Shown piece after piece: positions 48,140 through 60,967 of a stretch of 64,000 bases of DNA (positions are counted from its first letter, which is position 1; the number at the start of each line of letters is the position of its first letter). Source of the stretch: Escarpia spicata (lineage: Eukaryota; Annelida; Polychaeta; Sabellida; Siboglinidae); the NCBI GenBank assembly GCA_963995525.1, contig OZ023206.1, positions 28,663,554 to 28,727,553 on the forward strand, given 5' to 3'. The notes under the pieces are model-generated. The model saw nothing but the letters and a program-made list of their open reading frames with translations, had not been told where the DNA came from and did no database searches. The translations under genes were made by a program, and so were the position numbers.

Positions 48140-49340
48140 CTCCTGGCATTGGAGAATATGGGATTTCATGTGGAGTTATTGTGTCTGTGTTATGTCCTTA
48201 GCAAACGAAATCTATAGAATACAATATAAATGTTTCGAAAATCTATAGCTATAGAATTATATAGAGTATTTTGTGGAAATACCTAGAATTGTATGGTCAC
48301 TTCAATTACTATTTAATTTTATAAAATACAATACATTAATTTGTATAGACTGATACAGACATTCTATAAAATTCTAGATTACAAACTATTCTATAGATAA
48401 ACATCCACGAATTTCCTACATCAAATATTCTATACAATAAAATGATTTAATGTTTTATCTTGCAAACAGTGTTTTTTTATAGGTAACGTTGGAGTATCGT
48501 ATTTGAATACATGCCATGATATGATTCCTTTTTTCTTGGAAACCGACTATCTGAACAAGGGATATTTGACAGATATTGCTCATTTCATCCTGGTCTCCTA
48601 TATCTCCCAGTAGGCCGAGGCTGAGCTCCATTTTCTTTCCCCATCCCTGGTTCGGCGTTGTCATCAACACAAATGCTCTCAACTCCCGTCTATCTAACTA
48701 TGTGTCTATATCTCTCGGTCCCCACTCCTCTCCAAATTCCGCCAAGTCTCTCTTTGTACAATGTTTCCGTCTCGGTTGTAAATAGAACGGTCTCCTTTTA
48801 CTTGTTGTAAATTATTTCTTTCCTCTAAGCCGTGCGTGTTTATGCTATTGTCTGGTATTTGGGAAAATCGCTTTGCCATTTATATTGTCTTGCACGCATT
48901 TGTTTGTGTACTGCACTGTCTTTTGAAATAAATTATTCTTCTGGAAAAGCATGCAACGTGTCCATATATTTTTCGTTGATTTTACACATATAAAATAGCT
49001 TATGTACCCTGGATTCAATACGTCAAACACGTTTCAAGTAAACTATCTAATGATAGAGATGACACTCTGGATGTAGGTATACATAGTATAAAACAAGTGA
49101 CTAATTGCCTAATACAAACGAAAAAGAGATAGAGTAATTATTTCTATTATTATATGTACCTACATCTAGACTGTCATATTTCTCATCAGAGAATTTGTTT
49201 GGACATCTTTGACGTATCGAAACACGGGAAGGTTAAATATCATCAACATTCTATAATTATAAAATCAACAACTGCTTAATATAAACAAAACATAGATGTG
49301 CTAGTGATCACTTGGAATAGAACATAAACAGTGTGATTGA
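48140..49340 (+). other. 3' flank of unit B, duplicated in unit A'
   Basis: Collinear with 14480-16340 of unit A' except for the ~600-bp piece missing here. It has the same ATTCTATA palindromic motifs. No gene seen; an AATATA near 48222 stands where unit A' has AATAAA. Confidence 0.6.
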
Positions 49341-49797
49341 CATTGAATCGGAACTTAACAAAATCATATCCAAGCACCTACATAATTTCAATCAGAAGAT
49401 CTGGAATCTGAGGAAATACACCAGGATTTAAAGTTTGTCATGATCATCACCATCTTTAAGAAATGGCTGACTGCGGCAACGTCGTGTGATCTCTCTGCTG
49501 TTAGTTCCTCGCCAAGGCATTCCTGAACCGGCCACAACCACTATCGGAGATCAACTTACCTGAAACACAATTCGGTTTCCGACCCACACGTGACACAGCA
49601 AATATGTTTTACTGCTCGTCAAATGCAGCGAAAATGTCGTGAAAACAGACCTAACCTATACTTTGTTTTAATGATCTAATTAAGACATTTGACTGTGTAA
49701 ACCTAAATGCCTTATGGGGCTGCCTTGTTCGTCTTGGATAATCTCCTGAATTTGTCTTTGTTAAGCGAAAACTACATGAAAATATTAAAGGGAATAA
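49340..49797 (+). mobile_element. Second RTE-like subfamily, unit B copy, truncated
   Basis: Matches the start of the element at 16343: KHLHNFNQ, ISLLLVP, PATTTIGDQLT, then frames with KTDL and TFDCVN (KAFD region). It is heavily mutated and ends at about 49797, before the YxDD box. Confidence 0.6.
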
Positions 49798-50577
49798 AAC
49801 ACCTATGGCTTGAATTCATATTATATTACATCCTGCTATCTATTTCCATGTCCACCAAGCCAAAACAAATCAAAAAATGCAATGAATTAGAAATTCCACA
49901 TTTTTATGCTGTGCAGCCGGACATTTTCGAATATGCATATTTTTGGCGCGCTTTTCAGGATGCCGAGATGTGACGTCACATATGACCCATACACGCATCA
50001 GGCCGACCCTTTCCATGCATTCAGAGCATGTTTACAAGGATAGCTTTCGGATCGAAACGAGCGTCAACATTATATATTGTGCGATATTCCGATGTAATAC
50101 AAACACTAGTCATCCTAGAGGAACAAGCAGTTATCTTACAATTCCACATGAATCCAATTTTATTCAAATCAATGAATGCGAATGGGCCTACAAGTCGACT
50201 AGGACCAGGTAGTAGGTTTTGCCGAGCTTGGGCTCGTTTTCAGAATAATTATGTCGAATGCAACCAACGGGAGATAATCTACACCGATATACATACATAG
50301 CAAACATATATTGTATCCAGCTACAGAAAGTAACGTGTATAATCTCATAATATCACTAGAATATTGACGTATGAAGGAGGAGTTGTACAATTTATCATAA
50401 CAACTTAAATCAGGCAGCGAACTCAGTTGGTAGGCGCGTTGGTTTCTGCCCACACCATCACCAATACGGGCGACCTTCCAGATTGCAAGAGGCATTTCAT
50501 ATGTCGGGATAACTGGAAACAACACATCGACCACAATCGCTGTGGACGATCGACAAGTGCTATGACACTCAATTCAC
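49798..50577. other. Unassigned segment
   Basis: No recognisable element. A stretch near 50415-50450 (ACTCAGTTGGTAGGCGCG) resembles a tRNA A box, but no B box follows. Confidence 0.4.
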
Positions 50578-51330
50578 TTGTCCGACACCTACTATAACAC
50601 CAGCACCTCTGGCCTCAGTGACAAGCTCGACATTGCTTTCTCCATATCAGGTGACCTTGGATCATACAAAGAAAACGACCCTGGTCGATCTCCGTATTTT
50701 GGACTACATTCAATTGCAACGTACTTCGACCAATCGCATCGAACGTGTGCCTTGCGACGACTCGACGACGACATGCGATATATATTAGAACGAAGCGATA
50801 TAGACGAGAGGGAAAAGGTTGTGTTGTATAACCAGGTGTTGAGTCGGTACAACGATCTTGCCGACAACGGTATGCAGGAACCCCGGCCTGTGAACATCGA
50901 AAAATTGTGCAGTGAAGATGAAAACAAAGTACAACCTGCTAACGAAAATGAAAGCATCAAAAATTAAATCATCGACAAAGTTCCAAAAACGATAAAACAG
51001 AAAGCACGGCGACTCCTCGACAAAATTAAAGGCTCCGTAAATTGGAACGATCGTGGCGAGATGGTGTACAGAAATAAGACGGTACCAGGAAGTAACATTG
51101 TAGATCTCGTGAACGACCTGCTGAGAAAGCGGAAGTCGTTTGAACTGGTGAGATGGGTAACCTTCGCTCGTGGTCTTAAGGACGTCAACACGCCAAAGGA
51201 TTTAGTGGGGAATTCAGATCGTTGGATTTACATGCAGACAGAGTCAATGGACAACGACATGTCAAAGGAAATCAGCAGTCCGCTTGACAGCAGTCGTCAT
51301 CGTTGTCGTAGACGGCCTTCATCGTCATGA
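50578..51330 (+). pseudogene. Unrecognised ~250-codon gene split by one in-frame TAA
   Basis: An ATG at 50578 opens 129 codons to TAA at 50965-50967. The same frame then continues without a stop to 51328-51330, so the pair looks like one protein of about 250 residues. The first part has LDDDMRYILERSDIDEREKV and LYNQVLSRYNDL, an acidic, helical segment. The second has KVPKTIKQKARRLLDKIK, SVNWNDRGEMVY and GSNIVDLVNDLLRKRK, a basic helical region followed by SFELVRWVTFARGLKDVN, and ends in an Arg-rich tail. I have a vague memory of similar two-part proteins in animal genomes, often multicopy, but cannot name the family. Codons are better preserved than in nearby relics. The TAA may be real, a read-through or an assembly error. 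Confidence 0.5.
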
Positions 51331-52500
51331 CGCGAAGCTCATTCGGCGACACCGTTGCAAATCACACGTTGGGAACCTTATTAATGGTCTTACATTTCTC
51401 AAACAAAAATAGACTTACCGTATTGTCGATATTAGGATTACTCATTCGCGTAAAACAGGTTTCGTGTGCGACATTCAATTCACAGGAACAATGTGCAAGA
51501 GACATCATGTCGGGAATTATTATGTATATTATGTATCAGAAATATATGAATTGACAAATAAAATTGTGTTGATACTATGGACGAGTGTGTTTGTTTTTAG
51601 ATTTAATAGTCATCAAGACACACCTCACTTTTCCCCATTTGAGTGACACAATTTGTTGGGATGCACAACGCCATTTTGCAGAAAACATATGTACACGAAG
51701 TAGCCATCTTTCCGGTATTTAAACTTACATATTTACAAACACGGCATATGACCATGCCATCCACACGGTTTATGGAATTTCCTATGGGAGGTGTCTCGTC
51801 ATCTAGAAGAAACCACACTATTAAGAAGCGGCCATCTTTCAATCGATTCACATCCGGTTGCACGACTCCCTATAATATAAATGCTGAATATAAACACTGT
51901 GTGCGTGCGTGCGCGTGCGTGTGTCTAAGAGACGTAGGCGATTTCTTATGCCACTCAACGGACATATATTTAAAAACTTAGAGTAACGCCATCTACCATG
52001 GGTGTCGCATCTATTCGTCGACACACTTCCGGTATTGAAACTTCCGTATTTACAAACACTGGGCGCGGCCATATCATTCATGAAGGTAACTTCTGGCAGG
52101 CACCACCTAACGGACGCCAATATAACTAGTTAGAGTAACGCCATCTACCTTCTATTCGAATCTCTATTCGTCGACACAATTCCGGGAACCAAATTAGAGG
52201 CCGAATATCCCACGACAATATCTCTAGCGGTTGCCATTCTGCGGTGCATTATCGAAAAATAAATGCGGGTAAACGACACTAGTAACAACGACTCTCTTCA
52301 TCCCGCCGAATACCCAAAGTCACAATTGGACCAGGCCATGTCGGGTACCGCTCGATCTATCGAGTTGCGGTGCCACCTAGTGAGCTTACGTGTCAGTTTG
52401 GGTGTACAGCGCCGTCTAGCAGAAAACATATTTACACGAAATGGCCATCTTTTCGGCATATTTACAAACACGCCGTGTGACCATGCCATCCATACGGTTT
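51331..52500. other. Cluster of short dispersed repeats
   Basis: Motifs recur several times: GCAGAAAACATAT.TACACGAA with CGGTATTTAAACTT (51677-51735, 52420-52470), AGAGTAACGCCATCTACC (51980, 52132), ATTCGTCGACACA (52013, 52167) and TGACCATGCCATCCA.ACGGTTT (51749, 52479). The order suggests old tandem copies of a noncoding unit. No gene recognised. Confidence 0.5.
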
Positions 52501-52509
52501 AGGGAATAA

Positions 52510-52806
52510 ACAGACGAGACAATAGGAAACAACAGACGAAACAACGGACAAGATTACAGACGACAACAGATGAGACATCGGATGAGACAACGGACGAGAT
52601 AACAGACGGGACAACAAACGAGACAACAGACGAGACAACAAACGAGATAACAGACGGGACAACAGACGAAACAACAGACGAAACAACGGACGAGAATACA
52701 GACGACAACAGATGAGACATCGGATGAGACAACGGACGAGATAACAGACGAGACAACAAACGAGACAACAGACGAGACAACAAACGAGACAACAGGCGAG
52801 ACAACG
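52510..52806. repeat. 12-bp minisatellite (RACGAGACAACA)n with higher-order repeat
   Basis: About 25 copies of a 12-mer. A ~75-bp variant block at 52551 recurs at 52693, a higher-order period of about 142 bases. As the period is a multiple of three it gives open frames on both strands (ETTDETTN on +, LLSR on -), which are artefacts. Confidence 0.92.
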
Positions 52807-53214
52807 GCTCAGCTTGTGTCGTGCACTCTTCTATCTATCGAGTTGTGCTCTTCGACGTCGTGATCGCGCCGACAAGTGACGTCCGGCGACTTTCATATCA
52901 TAGTTTGAGCTATTGACCTACCCTGAAACGCCACCTAATGACTCTACGTGTCAATTTGAGGGCGGCCAGTTCGGATAAGTAACTTTAAAAAAGGTTATTA
53001 TCCAAAAAATTCTATATCCAAAATATCTCGGGAAAATCACGTCAAATACCTTCATTTCAAGAGGCAGCCATATGTTAGGGTTCACGTCCAATCATCCGGT
53101 CATGAGATTTGTATGAGGTATCGCTTCATTTAACAGAAAGCATATATATATATGAAGCAGCCATCTTTCCAGGGACACACTTCCATATTTAGAAATAGCG
53201 GTGCGAAACATCTT

Positions 53215-53600
53215 GCCGCTGTTCCAATGACTCAGCATTTAATTCTTACAAACTTTCTCGGTTATGTATTCATAAATGTATAAGTGTAACACAAAATATT
53301 GACAGAAGGGTAAGAAAACATAATTGGTCACCCCATATTTACTGTGTGGTCGAATGGTTTTCATCGAATGTGAACTACCAGTCAGTAGGCTAACAGTTTA
53401 CATCGGATAAAAGTGGTTATATGCGAGATATGTACATTCACATGCATTAATATCAATAAAACCTGTACCGTAATTCGTATACACTGTCATATATACAGCG
53501 TCGGATATGCTATTTCTCGAAGTTTTGTTGAGATGTTTACGTTCACACAATATAATAATGATTATCACTCCAATGGATTAATATCAATAAAACATGTACG
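53215..53600 (+). repeat. Dispersed repeat R3, copy 2
   Basis: Similar to 17690-18075. Here it continues past where copy 1 is cut, with a second ATATCAATAAAAC.TGTAC.GTA block near 53580. Noncoding. Confidence 0.65.
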
Positions 53601-53639
53601 GTACTCCGTAATCCGATTACGTTTACCAAATTTAGTAAT

Positions 53640-54500
53640 GTTTTTCAACCTATAAATGAAAACGACTAGTGAACTTTGTTGCTTTCTGCAATCGTGTTTC
53701 TTCGATGGGTGTAAGTCCTGTTCGTTGTCACTTGCCGTGTGCTGCCTCCATTGCCGATGCATGTCTTATGGTACCATGGCTAGATGGGTCAACGTTGTCA
53801 TTCCTACTACATTAGAATCCTCACCATTATATTTTGGACTACTGTGTTAGGGATTTATTTTTGGTTAGCTGCAAGTACATCCAAGTGCATCAGTTAACAG
53901 CAACATTAAAGGAAAGCCACACAGTGACATGTCGTTGTAACTTAAATATGTATCATTGTGTTCACAGCAGCCACATTTCCAGATATTCAGCCTTCATGCT
54001 AGCCATTGTCGTCTTTGTTAAAACCCGTGCATGTGGAAAAGGAGATCCAGAAAGAGGGATAGGTGTAGTATAGGTAATCAATAATAACAGGTAATCAAGG
54101 TAGCCACACTGGCATCTAATCATAAAAACCCAGAATATCCTGTTTGAAGTCGCGGTCTTTCTCAGCGGCATCTAGGCGTTTATTAACGACTAGCCTGCGA
54201 TACTGGAATATCATATTTGAAATGATTCCTGCTTCCGTTGGCTGCGTAACTGACGTAGTATTAGGTGGCAGGACAATAGGTTTCCCTCGGGGTTATTTGA
54301 AAATCTTATAACATTACGCATTTTTCATGCATATTTTGTTTACTTCGCATCATCCATTCGTTATATCCGATGATATTCGAATATATTTGGCCTTTGGGAC
54401 CGACACAATTGTTCGTTATATCAACAAATTCGTTATATAAATCCGTCACACACGTACAATTTCACTAAGAAAAATCGCGACCAATTTATTTATTCGGTAC
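53640..54500 (-). mobile_element. Inverted copy of the R1 start/Tigger block
   Basis: Reverse complement of pieces of 26280-27310: the TTCAACCTAT and CGAAGAA/TTGCAGAAAGC blocks, GTACCATGG..AGATGGGT, GATTAGATGCCAGTGT and the terminus CGTTATATC motifs, in mirrored order. The transposase piece of unit B is missing. It is inverted relative to the receptor compared with unit B, while R1 itself (54705 onward) keeps the same orientation. Confidence 0.7.
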
Positions 54501-54504
54501 AAGT

Positions 54505-54704
54505 NNNNNNNNNNNNNNNNNNNNNNNNNNNNNNNNNNNNNNNNNNNNNNNNNNNNNNNNNNNNNNNNNNNNNNNNNNNNNNNNNNNNNNNNNNNNNNNN
54601 NNNNNNNNNNNNNNNNNNNNNNNNNNNNNNNNNNNNNNNNNNNNNNNNNNNNNNNNNNNNNNNNNNNNNNNNNNNNNNNNNNNNNNNNNNNNNNNNNNNN
54701 NNNN
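54505..54704. other. Assembly gap (200 N)
   Basis: Exactly 200 N, followed by CA dinucleotides (54705). It probably hides a CA microsatellite and part of R1, since unit B has a CA array at the same place. Its real length is unknown. Confidence 0.98.
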
Positions 54705-56640
54705 ACACACACACACAATACAAATTATTGTATACGCATACAATATGTTACTTAGGGTAAACACATCCAAAATGCTACCAAGTTGCTTGTTTTTTCGCAG
54801 ATATGAACGTAAGCTGATTCTGTTGTTACACGTAACTGTCGTTTTGCATAGCACGCTTCATCCAGATCATTTGAACGACACAATTTGTAGTTTTGCGAAT
54901 ATTTATCCTCACGGAACTGTTGGTATTACTTCCTACTTTAACTGTAGGAAATACCTCCAAAGTTTCTGTGCACCCTCTTTGATGACGTCTTAGTAATTCA
55001 GAAGGAAGCCGTTACTCTTCTCCTTTTCGGGTTTCTGGACACGCGTCCCATGTGCTGACGCGTATCTTCACATGGGTATAGACACAAATTACCTCAGCAA
55101 CATATCCTGTTGTTCTGCATGCAAACGTAAGTAACAAATTATCGCCTAAATATTGATTAAATGAAATTAGCAACGCATCATATAACCAACGATGACTAGT
55201 ATAATCTCAGTCCGGTGATTGACAGTTGGTACGGGCGGACTTCTTAGACAGACTTGTGTCTGATTCCAGCTGCCTGACGTTCTCTTAGAAAAGGAAAAGA
55301 AAGAGGAGGACAAAAACTACTAAACGCAATTACCGAAGTGAGTAGCAAGGAGAATATATTATGCTGGGATATTTCAACCACCAACACGTCAAACGGTATA
55401 TATAACGGGATTTATAATTATTGTTCACGTTTCTGACACTGGCTCAATTGGGAATTACATGGCAATTTTATGGTCGCTTTTTTGGTGGGTAGAGGCCACG
55501 AACGCTAGTTTTCTTGGTGGTTTAACAGTTGTGTCCATTGTTTGATTTAACACATGGGTAATGTGCTGACCGTCTGATGGTCACAATAAACAAAACACAG
55601 TTGCCTGCCGATTAGTACGGCTCAATATATTATGTGGTCAAAATATACAGATTCGACGTCGTTTGGGAGCGCATCAATGTCCACATTCCTGAAGAGACGT
55701 TTTTTTCACTTTTAGATGCTTTGATTTGTGTCAGTAAGAGTAACAGTAACAGAAGACACAAAGTTGTCTTCACTTTGGCTGATAACTGGATTCTATTCAA
55801 GTCTGGTTTGACATGTCAGCCAATGTGCACGTTGAGCTAAACTGAGTGATTTAATGATGCTGCGAAATCTTTGTGATGTAACATTACCACGAAAACGAAC
55901 AATGATGATGAATGAAGTAGAAGAAGTTGATTTTTTGTTCCATATATCTGGCTGGATTAATGAACGTGAGGAGTAACCCACACCTCACTTATTACTGAAA
56001 GCACCCTTTAAAGGACCAATATCTCTCGAATCGCATTTCACGTGTTGGAAAATGACGGGACGATTGTGCTTCCGAAAGTATTGCTTCACATCCCATCTTT
56101 GTGAGCCGCGTCTCGGTAATCGCCCATGCTTCCCATGTATGCACGAGAAAGCATTCCCATTCCGCGAACGTTTAGTGCGTACACATCGCGGTTTGATCAG
56201 CTCACGGGAAAAGCGACATATCGCAATCGTTGAGGACTGGTACAATTGGTCTGCGGCATCAACTAGAATAATACTAAACATTTACTTGTTTATTCATTAT
56301 CCGCAATATAGATTATATGTACCAAACGTATGTGTTTCAAATAATGCCAAACTGGTCCTCTTCTTTTGCATCCACATCATACTCTCGCTTTAGCGACATC
56401 GCAGGGCTAATCTATCAGTCGTATTTACGATAGACGTTTATAAAGAAATTACATTAACAACGCATATATCTGAATAGCCAATATGAGAGTAAGACAACTC
56501 AGCGGTCTCCATTGTGGTAGTGATATTGTGGTGTGTTGGAAACGTTGCGTCATGCACCTTCCTAACCATGTTACAAGACTGTCCAGCGTTTGTATTCTCT
56601 GACGTCATCTGCATCATTTCCCCTCGATTGTCCTAGTGTT
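54705..56640 (+). repeat. Dispersed repeat R1, unit C copy
   Basis: Collinear with 29100-30870. It contains the CGCAG/TATGAACG block (near 54800), the AAGAGGAGGACAAAA.CTACTAAACGC block (near 55300), the GTTGAGCTAAACTGA block (near 55830) and the part shared only with unit B (GATCAGCTCACGGGAAAAGCGAC near 56195). Stops occur in all frames. Confidence 0.72.
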
Positions 56641-56664
56641 ATTATATGTTATTACGTTAGCTTT

Positions 56665-56670
<6 letters not shown>

Positions 56671-56732
<62 letters not shown>

Positions 56733-56810
56733 AACACACAAACACACAAACACACAAACACGCAAACACGCAAACACACAAACACACAAACACACAAACA
56801 CACACACACA
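56671..56810. repeat. (CA)n and (ACACAAAC)n microsatellite
   Basis: About 55 bases of CA, then eight-base ACACAAAC units with a few G changes. Directly before the RTE relic. Confidence 0.94.
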
Positions 56811-58107
56811 CTTTCCCCAATTTCAAACAAGATATTACCTTTATGCTGCGATATATAAGCAGTGACGAACCTGATCGTCCATCTGGACCAAGGCCATCTT
56901 CTTCCAAAGAGCCAGTGTGGATTTAGAGCAGGCAGAGACACAGTCGACATGAATTTCGCAGCTCGCCAACTCCAAGAAAAATGCCAGTTGCAGAACGGCG
57001 ACCTCTACACCACCGTTGTTGTCAAACGCCTTCAGAGGAAATGATCATTGCACCTACATCAACTACCGCACTGATGGTTGGGATATTTAACTTGAGAAAA
57101 CTTCAAGCGAAGACAAAGGTATTACTGGATGTGATCCGCGATTTAAACTTCGCTGATGACAGCGCTCTCAAAAGCGGATCTGAGCAACAAATGCAGAGTA
57201 ACTGGGACATATTCTCCATGGCCTGTGACAACTTCGGCCTTACCATTAGCACGAAGAAAACCGAAGTTTTGCATCAGGCAGCTCCGGGCAAGCAGTACGT
57301 GGAACCAGAAATCAATGTGAAGGGACAGAATATGGATGTGGTGGACAAGTTCAATTACTTAGGTAGCTCTCCACAGTTTTCCAAATTGATGACGAGATCC
57401 ATATACCGCATTGCAAAAGCAAGTGTTTCGTTTGGAAGACTGCAAGCGTCAGTGTGGGAACGAAGAGGAAACAGCCTTGCAACCAAACTGGATGTGTACC
57501 GCGCTGTTGTGCTACCTACACTACTCTACGCCTCCGAAAGTTGGACTGTCTACCCGAGGCATACCTGCAAACTCAACCACTTTCACATGACTTGTCTCCG
57601 CCGCTGGCTGAAAATCCGCTGGCTGGATTGAGTTCCGGACACAGAGGTCCTCGATCAAGCCAGTCTGCCAAGTACCCACACACTCGTCAGGATGGGTCAA
57701 CTGAGATGGGCCGGCCAAAGGTGCCTTTCAGAGATACTCTTAAGGACTCCCTAATGAGATTCGGAATTGCACCGGGTTCCTGGGAAAAATCATGCAGCAA
57801 ACCGTCTTGCCTGGAGAGATCTGGACTGGAAAGGTGCAACCTCGTTCAAGAATCAGCGTGTCGAAGCAGCCAGTACCAAGTGCGAGGGTCGAAAGGCAAG
57901 AGCTGCAAATAAATACATCAACAATACCTGCTCCATTCGTGTGCGTAACCTGCAAAAAGACATTTCATGTGAACATTGGTCTTATCGGCCACCAGCGAAC
58001 CCACCGCAACAAGAAATAACCAAACAGTAACTGTTACTATCATGTAAATATGATGTCATGGTCTTCATCGATCCGATGAACAAGAGATTAATTAATTAAT
58101 TAATGCC
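56811..58107 (+). mobile_element. RTE-type LINE relic, unit C copy (best preserved)
   Basis: Segments: KSQCGFRAGRDTVDM and AARQLQEKCQLQNGDLYTT, then a jump (about 57025) over the KAFD and QG motifs to IFNLRKLQAKTKV and LNFADDSALKSG. A clean frame follows from 57050 to 57631: FGLTISTKKTEVLHQAAPG, NYLGSS, RIAKASVSFGRLQASVW, VYRAVVLPTLLYASESWTVY, LNHFHMTCLRRWLKIRW. It ends with a C2H2-like CVTCKKTF..NIGLIGHQRTH and an (ATTA)n tail (58088-58107). RT core deleted, so not active. Confidence 0.88.
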
Positions 58108-58124
58108 ATTATGGATTAATAAAA

Positions 58125-59320
58125 AACGCACTGAGAAGCACACTGATTGTTTATAGCAGCGTCTGATCTTCGGTCATTTTAGCCACGCCTCGGTAACCGC
58201 CCTCGAATCCCATTTGTGAACGAGAATACACTCGTTTGTCATTGTTTACGTCTCATTGCGTACACAACGTGCAGCATTGAGGTAAGGAAACTGACATTTC
58301 GCAATCGTTGGCGATGTTTACGGTATACGGATCGGTTTATTTATAGCAATCCTTCAGATTTAGCAATTCTTCTAATGACACCACGTTTGTGATATGTGAT
58401 CGCCGAACCAGATCGACGTCACATAGTTCCACAAACTGGCTTTGTTCAATTGCCACCGGATCTGTACCCACGTGTAACTACACGCATTCCAAAGTCTCAT
58501 ATTTTCCTGAATAAATTCTGGAGCAGCTTGCTATTGAAACCAACGATGCCATGGCTCTCCAGTTCCGGCGAAATTAAAGTCATCATGTTTTATGAGTACA
58601 CGTGTGTAACAGAATAAAAGTCCAAAAGAAACACACACGCACACACACTAACACGTGCGTAAGCAAATGTAAATAAATAGCTGTATCGTGGTGGGCGCTT
58701 CACGTAATGTGCCTTATCTCCTGCCCCTAGCAGTGTTTAGTAAGAATGGCCAAGGAAATATTGATCAACCATTTTATTAACATTGTTAAAACAATGAAAG
58801 AAGGGTGTTGTCTTTGTATGCATATATCGGAATGGAAGCAGCAACTACTTGTATCATCCACACATTCGTGTTGTGCATGAACAAAAAGGTACGGAACAGT
58901 ACGTCTGCTCCGTCTGTGTGTGTAAAAAGGAGTGTGGCAACACACCAGCTTCAAGATTAGTTGATCGACTGTTGTGCAATGACCGACAGAAGGTTTTCGT
59001 ACCCTTCTTACAACTGTCGACAATTGTGTACGTACCACGCTTGTAGGAATAGGCTATATGATATCACGTGATATCAAGTATAACAACAGCATCTGGGTTT
59101 AGCTTCCACTGATCCGGTCTTTAAAGTTGCGGTGACAGTCCAGTCTTGTGAACCGTACAGTATGATGGTCTCGGTGCATATTCCAATGAACTGAGAGTTA
59201 GTCACGACTTTGAAGCAGTCGCCAAACATCATCCATTGCGACTGACAAATGATGCATTCGTTATGACATATACACAAAATGTAAACGTTTACTGATGTTT
59301 ACGTTTTAATTACAGATAAC
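58125..59320 (+). other. 5' flank of the unit C receptor
   Basis: Collinear with 530-1926 of unit A. It includes the minus-strand LINE scrap (59090-59170, ILYGSQDWTVT). It ends TTTTAATTACAG|ATAAC before the ATG. No promoter element could be defended. Confidence 0.62.
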
Positions 59321-59632
59321 ATGGCGTCACACTATGCGGGCAACATCACGTCCGATATAGGGACAGAGCAAAACGATACTACAGCGACCGATGCCGGAAG
59401 TACACAAATACAGCCAGTCCGAATTATCGTCTGTCTTGGCCTCTTCATTATCATCGTTGTCACAATTGTCGGAAATATCATCGTTATTGCCGCCTTTGTT
59501 ATCGAAAAAAAATTGCGTACAACCTTTACCTTCTACATCCTCAACCTCGCTATCACTGATGTCTGTGTCGCCGTCACAGCAATGTCCTTCTACACCTTTG
59601 ATATTCTCTTGGGTTGGTGGCCCTTCGGAGAG
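59321..59632 (+). CDS. Orphan aminergic-type GPCR, unit C, exon 1 (residues 1-104)
   Basis: Same length and splice sites as unit B exon 1. It differs at 8 of 104 residues (E14G, K21T, G25A, P31Q, I46V, V78I, I85V, F89S), all conservative or in the tail, so both copies look under constraint. Sequons N8 and N18, N1.50 and D2.50 are kept. The gene is open throughout the window and runs off it in exon 4, with at least 382 residues visible. Confidence 0.92.
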
Positions 59633-60067
59633 GTGAGACATCTTCATCATTTTCTCTGCTAATTTGCAATAATATGTTACGAATGATTTGTCTTTCTTTT
59701 TGTCTTCAATTAATATTCCGTATTATTCAAGATCTTGATCAATATCTATTGAGCTACGTTGTGACAATTCTATTTCTGACGAAGGACACGTAAAATAATG
59801 TCAAACATCCAGTGGTGACTGTCAGTTATTCTTAAACAACCGTGTCATATTTCCGCTATTGATGTGGTGTCATATTTCCGCTATCCACTGCAACATATCA
59901 GCACAGTTTTATAAATAGTGTCGCCACTTCTCACACCCAAGGAAGAGCACATAGTCCAGAGTAAAGTCAACCAAGCCGCTGAGCCAAACAACATCGCGCG
60001 GTTATAAATAATGTCGTCATATGTTATTACAAAAGAAGACCGCCAATGATATATTTGCTGTGATTAG

Positions 60068-60140
60068 ATAGGTGTATGTGTGTGCGTGTGCGTGTGCGTG
60101 TGCGTGTGCGTGTGCATGTGCGTGTGCATGTGCGTGTTCG
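60068..60140. repeat. (GTGTGC)n microsatellite
   Basis: Hexamer GTGTGC with some CATGTG variants in intron 1 of unit C. A shorter GTGC-type tract is at the same place in unit B (about 35075-35105). Confidence 0.88.
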
Positions 60141-60343
60141 TGGATGTGCCTGTGCAATATGTTATAATGTGCGTATGCTTATGAGTTAACGTGTTTTCCG
60201 TGTGTCCGGCGTGTGTCCGTGAGCGTGATTGAATGAGTGCGTGCGTGCGTGCGTGCGTGCGTGCATGCCTATTTGCATGTCGATTAGCACATAACAACAC
60301 GTTGGATTCCAATAACTCTGGTGTTGAATTTCTGACCGAACAG

Positions 60344-60507
60344 GTTCTGTGCGGCTTTTGGATCTTCTTCGACTATGGCATGACGTTCGCGTCTGTCTTC
60401 ACCCTGGTCGCCATCTCGGTCGACCGCTTCTGGTCCGTGCAGTGGAGTCTCAACTATCGCCAATACAACACCATGAAAAAGACGACAGTCGTCATTGTTG
60501 TCATCTG
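60344..60507 (+). CDS. Orphan aminergic-type GPCR, unit C, exon 2
   Basis: Phase-0 acceptor after GAACAG; donor CTG|gtgcgt splits the TM4 Trp codon, as in unit B. It keeps C3.25, D3.32, Y3.33 and the DRF triplet. Four residues differ from unit B (M106L, S120A, R149K, F157V). The intron that follows is only 460 bases. Confidence 0.92.
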
Positions 60508-60967
60508 GTGCGTCACTGTCATATCACCCATAACGCGTGGTGTACGTGGACACTAATAATGACATAAAAACATCTCAATCCTCGATAATATATTGTTCGA
60601 GTCTAGACAATTAATCTTGTGTCCAAGTACCAATACGTTATACACAAGGCGACTCCGGAATTAGGCCTATTACGTAACTCATATCAGCAGCGCAATCTAT
60701 TTACCACAGCACGAATTCTGATAGATTAGTCGTATGGCGATTATCAACAGTTTAAACGTAGGGCGAATACTAAGACGTCATTGTAACAGCACACGTTTCC
60801 TTAAATGTCTGTCACAGCATGACTCTAAATATTCGCAGAAAAAGAAAATTAGAAAACGTATAACGAATGAGGATTCACAGTGTCTAGAAACTATCCAGAG
60901 GTAGATGTTAAATAGAGGTATGTGTTAACTGTATCTCCGTAATAAAGCAACAAATCTTGTGTCGTAG

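Noticed and set aside
50410..50480. tRNA or tRNA-derived SINE
   Set aside because: ACTCAGTTGGTAGGCGCG looks like an A box, but there is no B box (GGTTCRANNCC) nor cloverleaf.
52510..52806. Repeats as a CRISPR-like array
   Set aside because: Continuous 12-bp tandem units without unique spacers, in a metazoan genome.
54446..54854. Open frames spanning the N gap
   Set aside because: Made of unknown bases; not evidence of coding.
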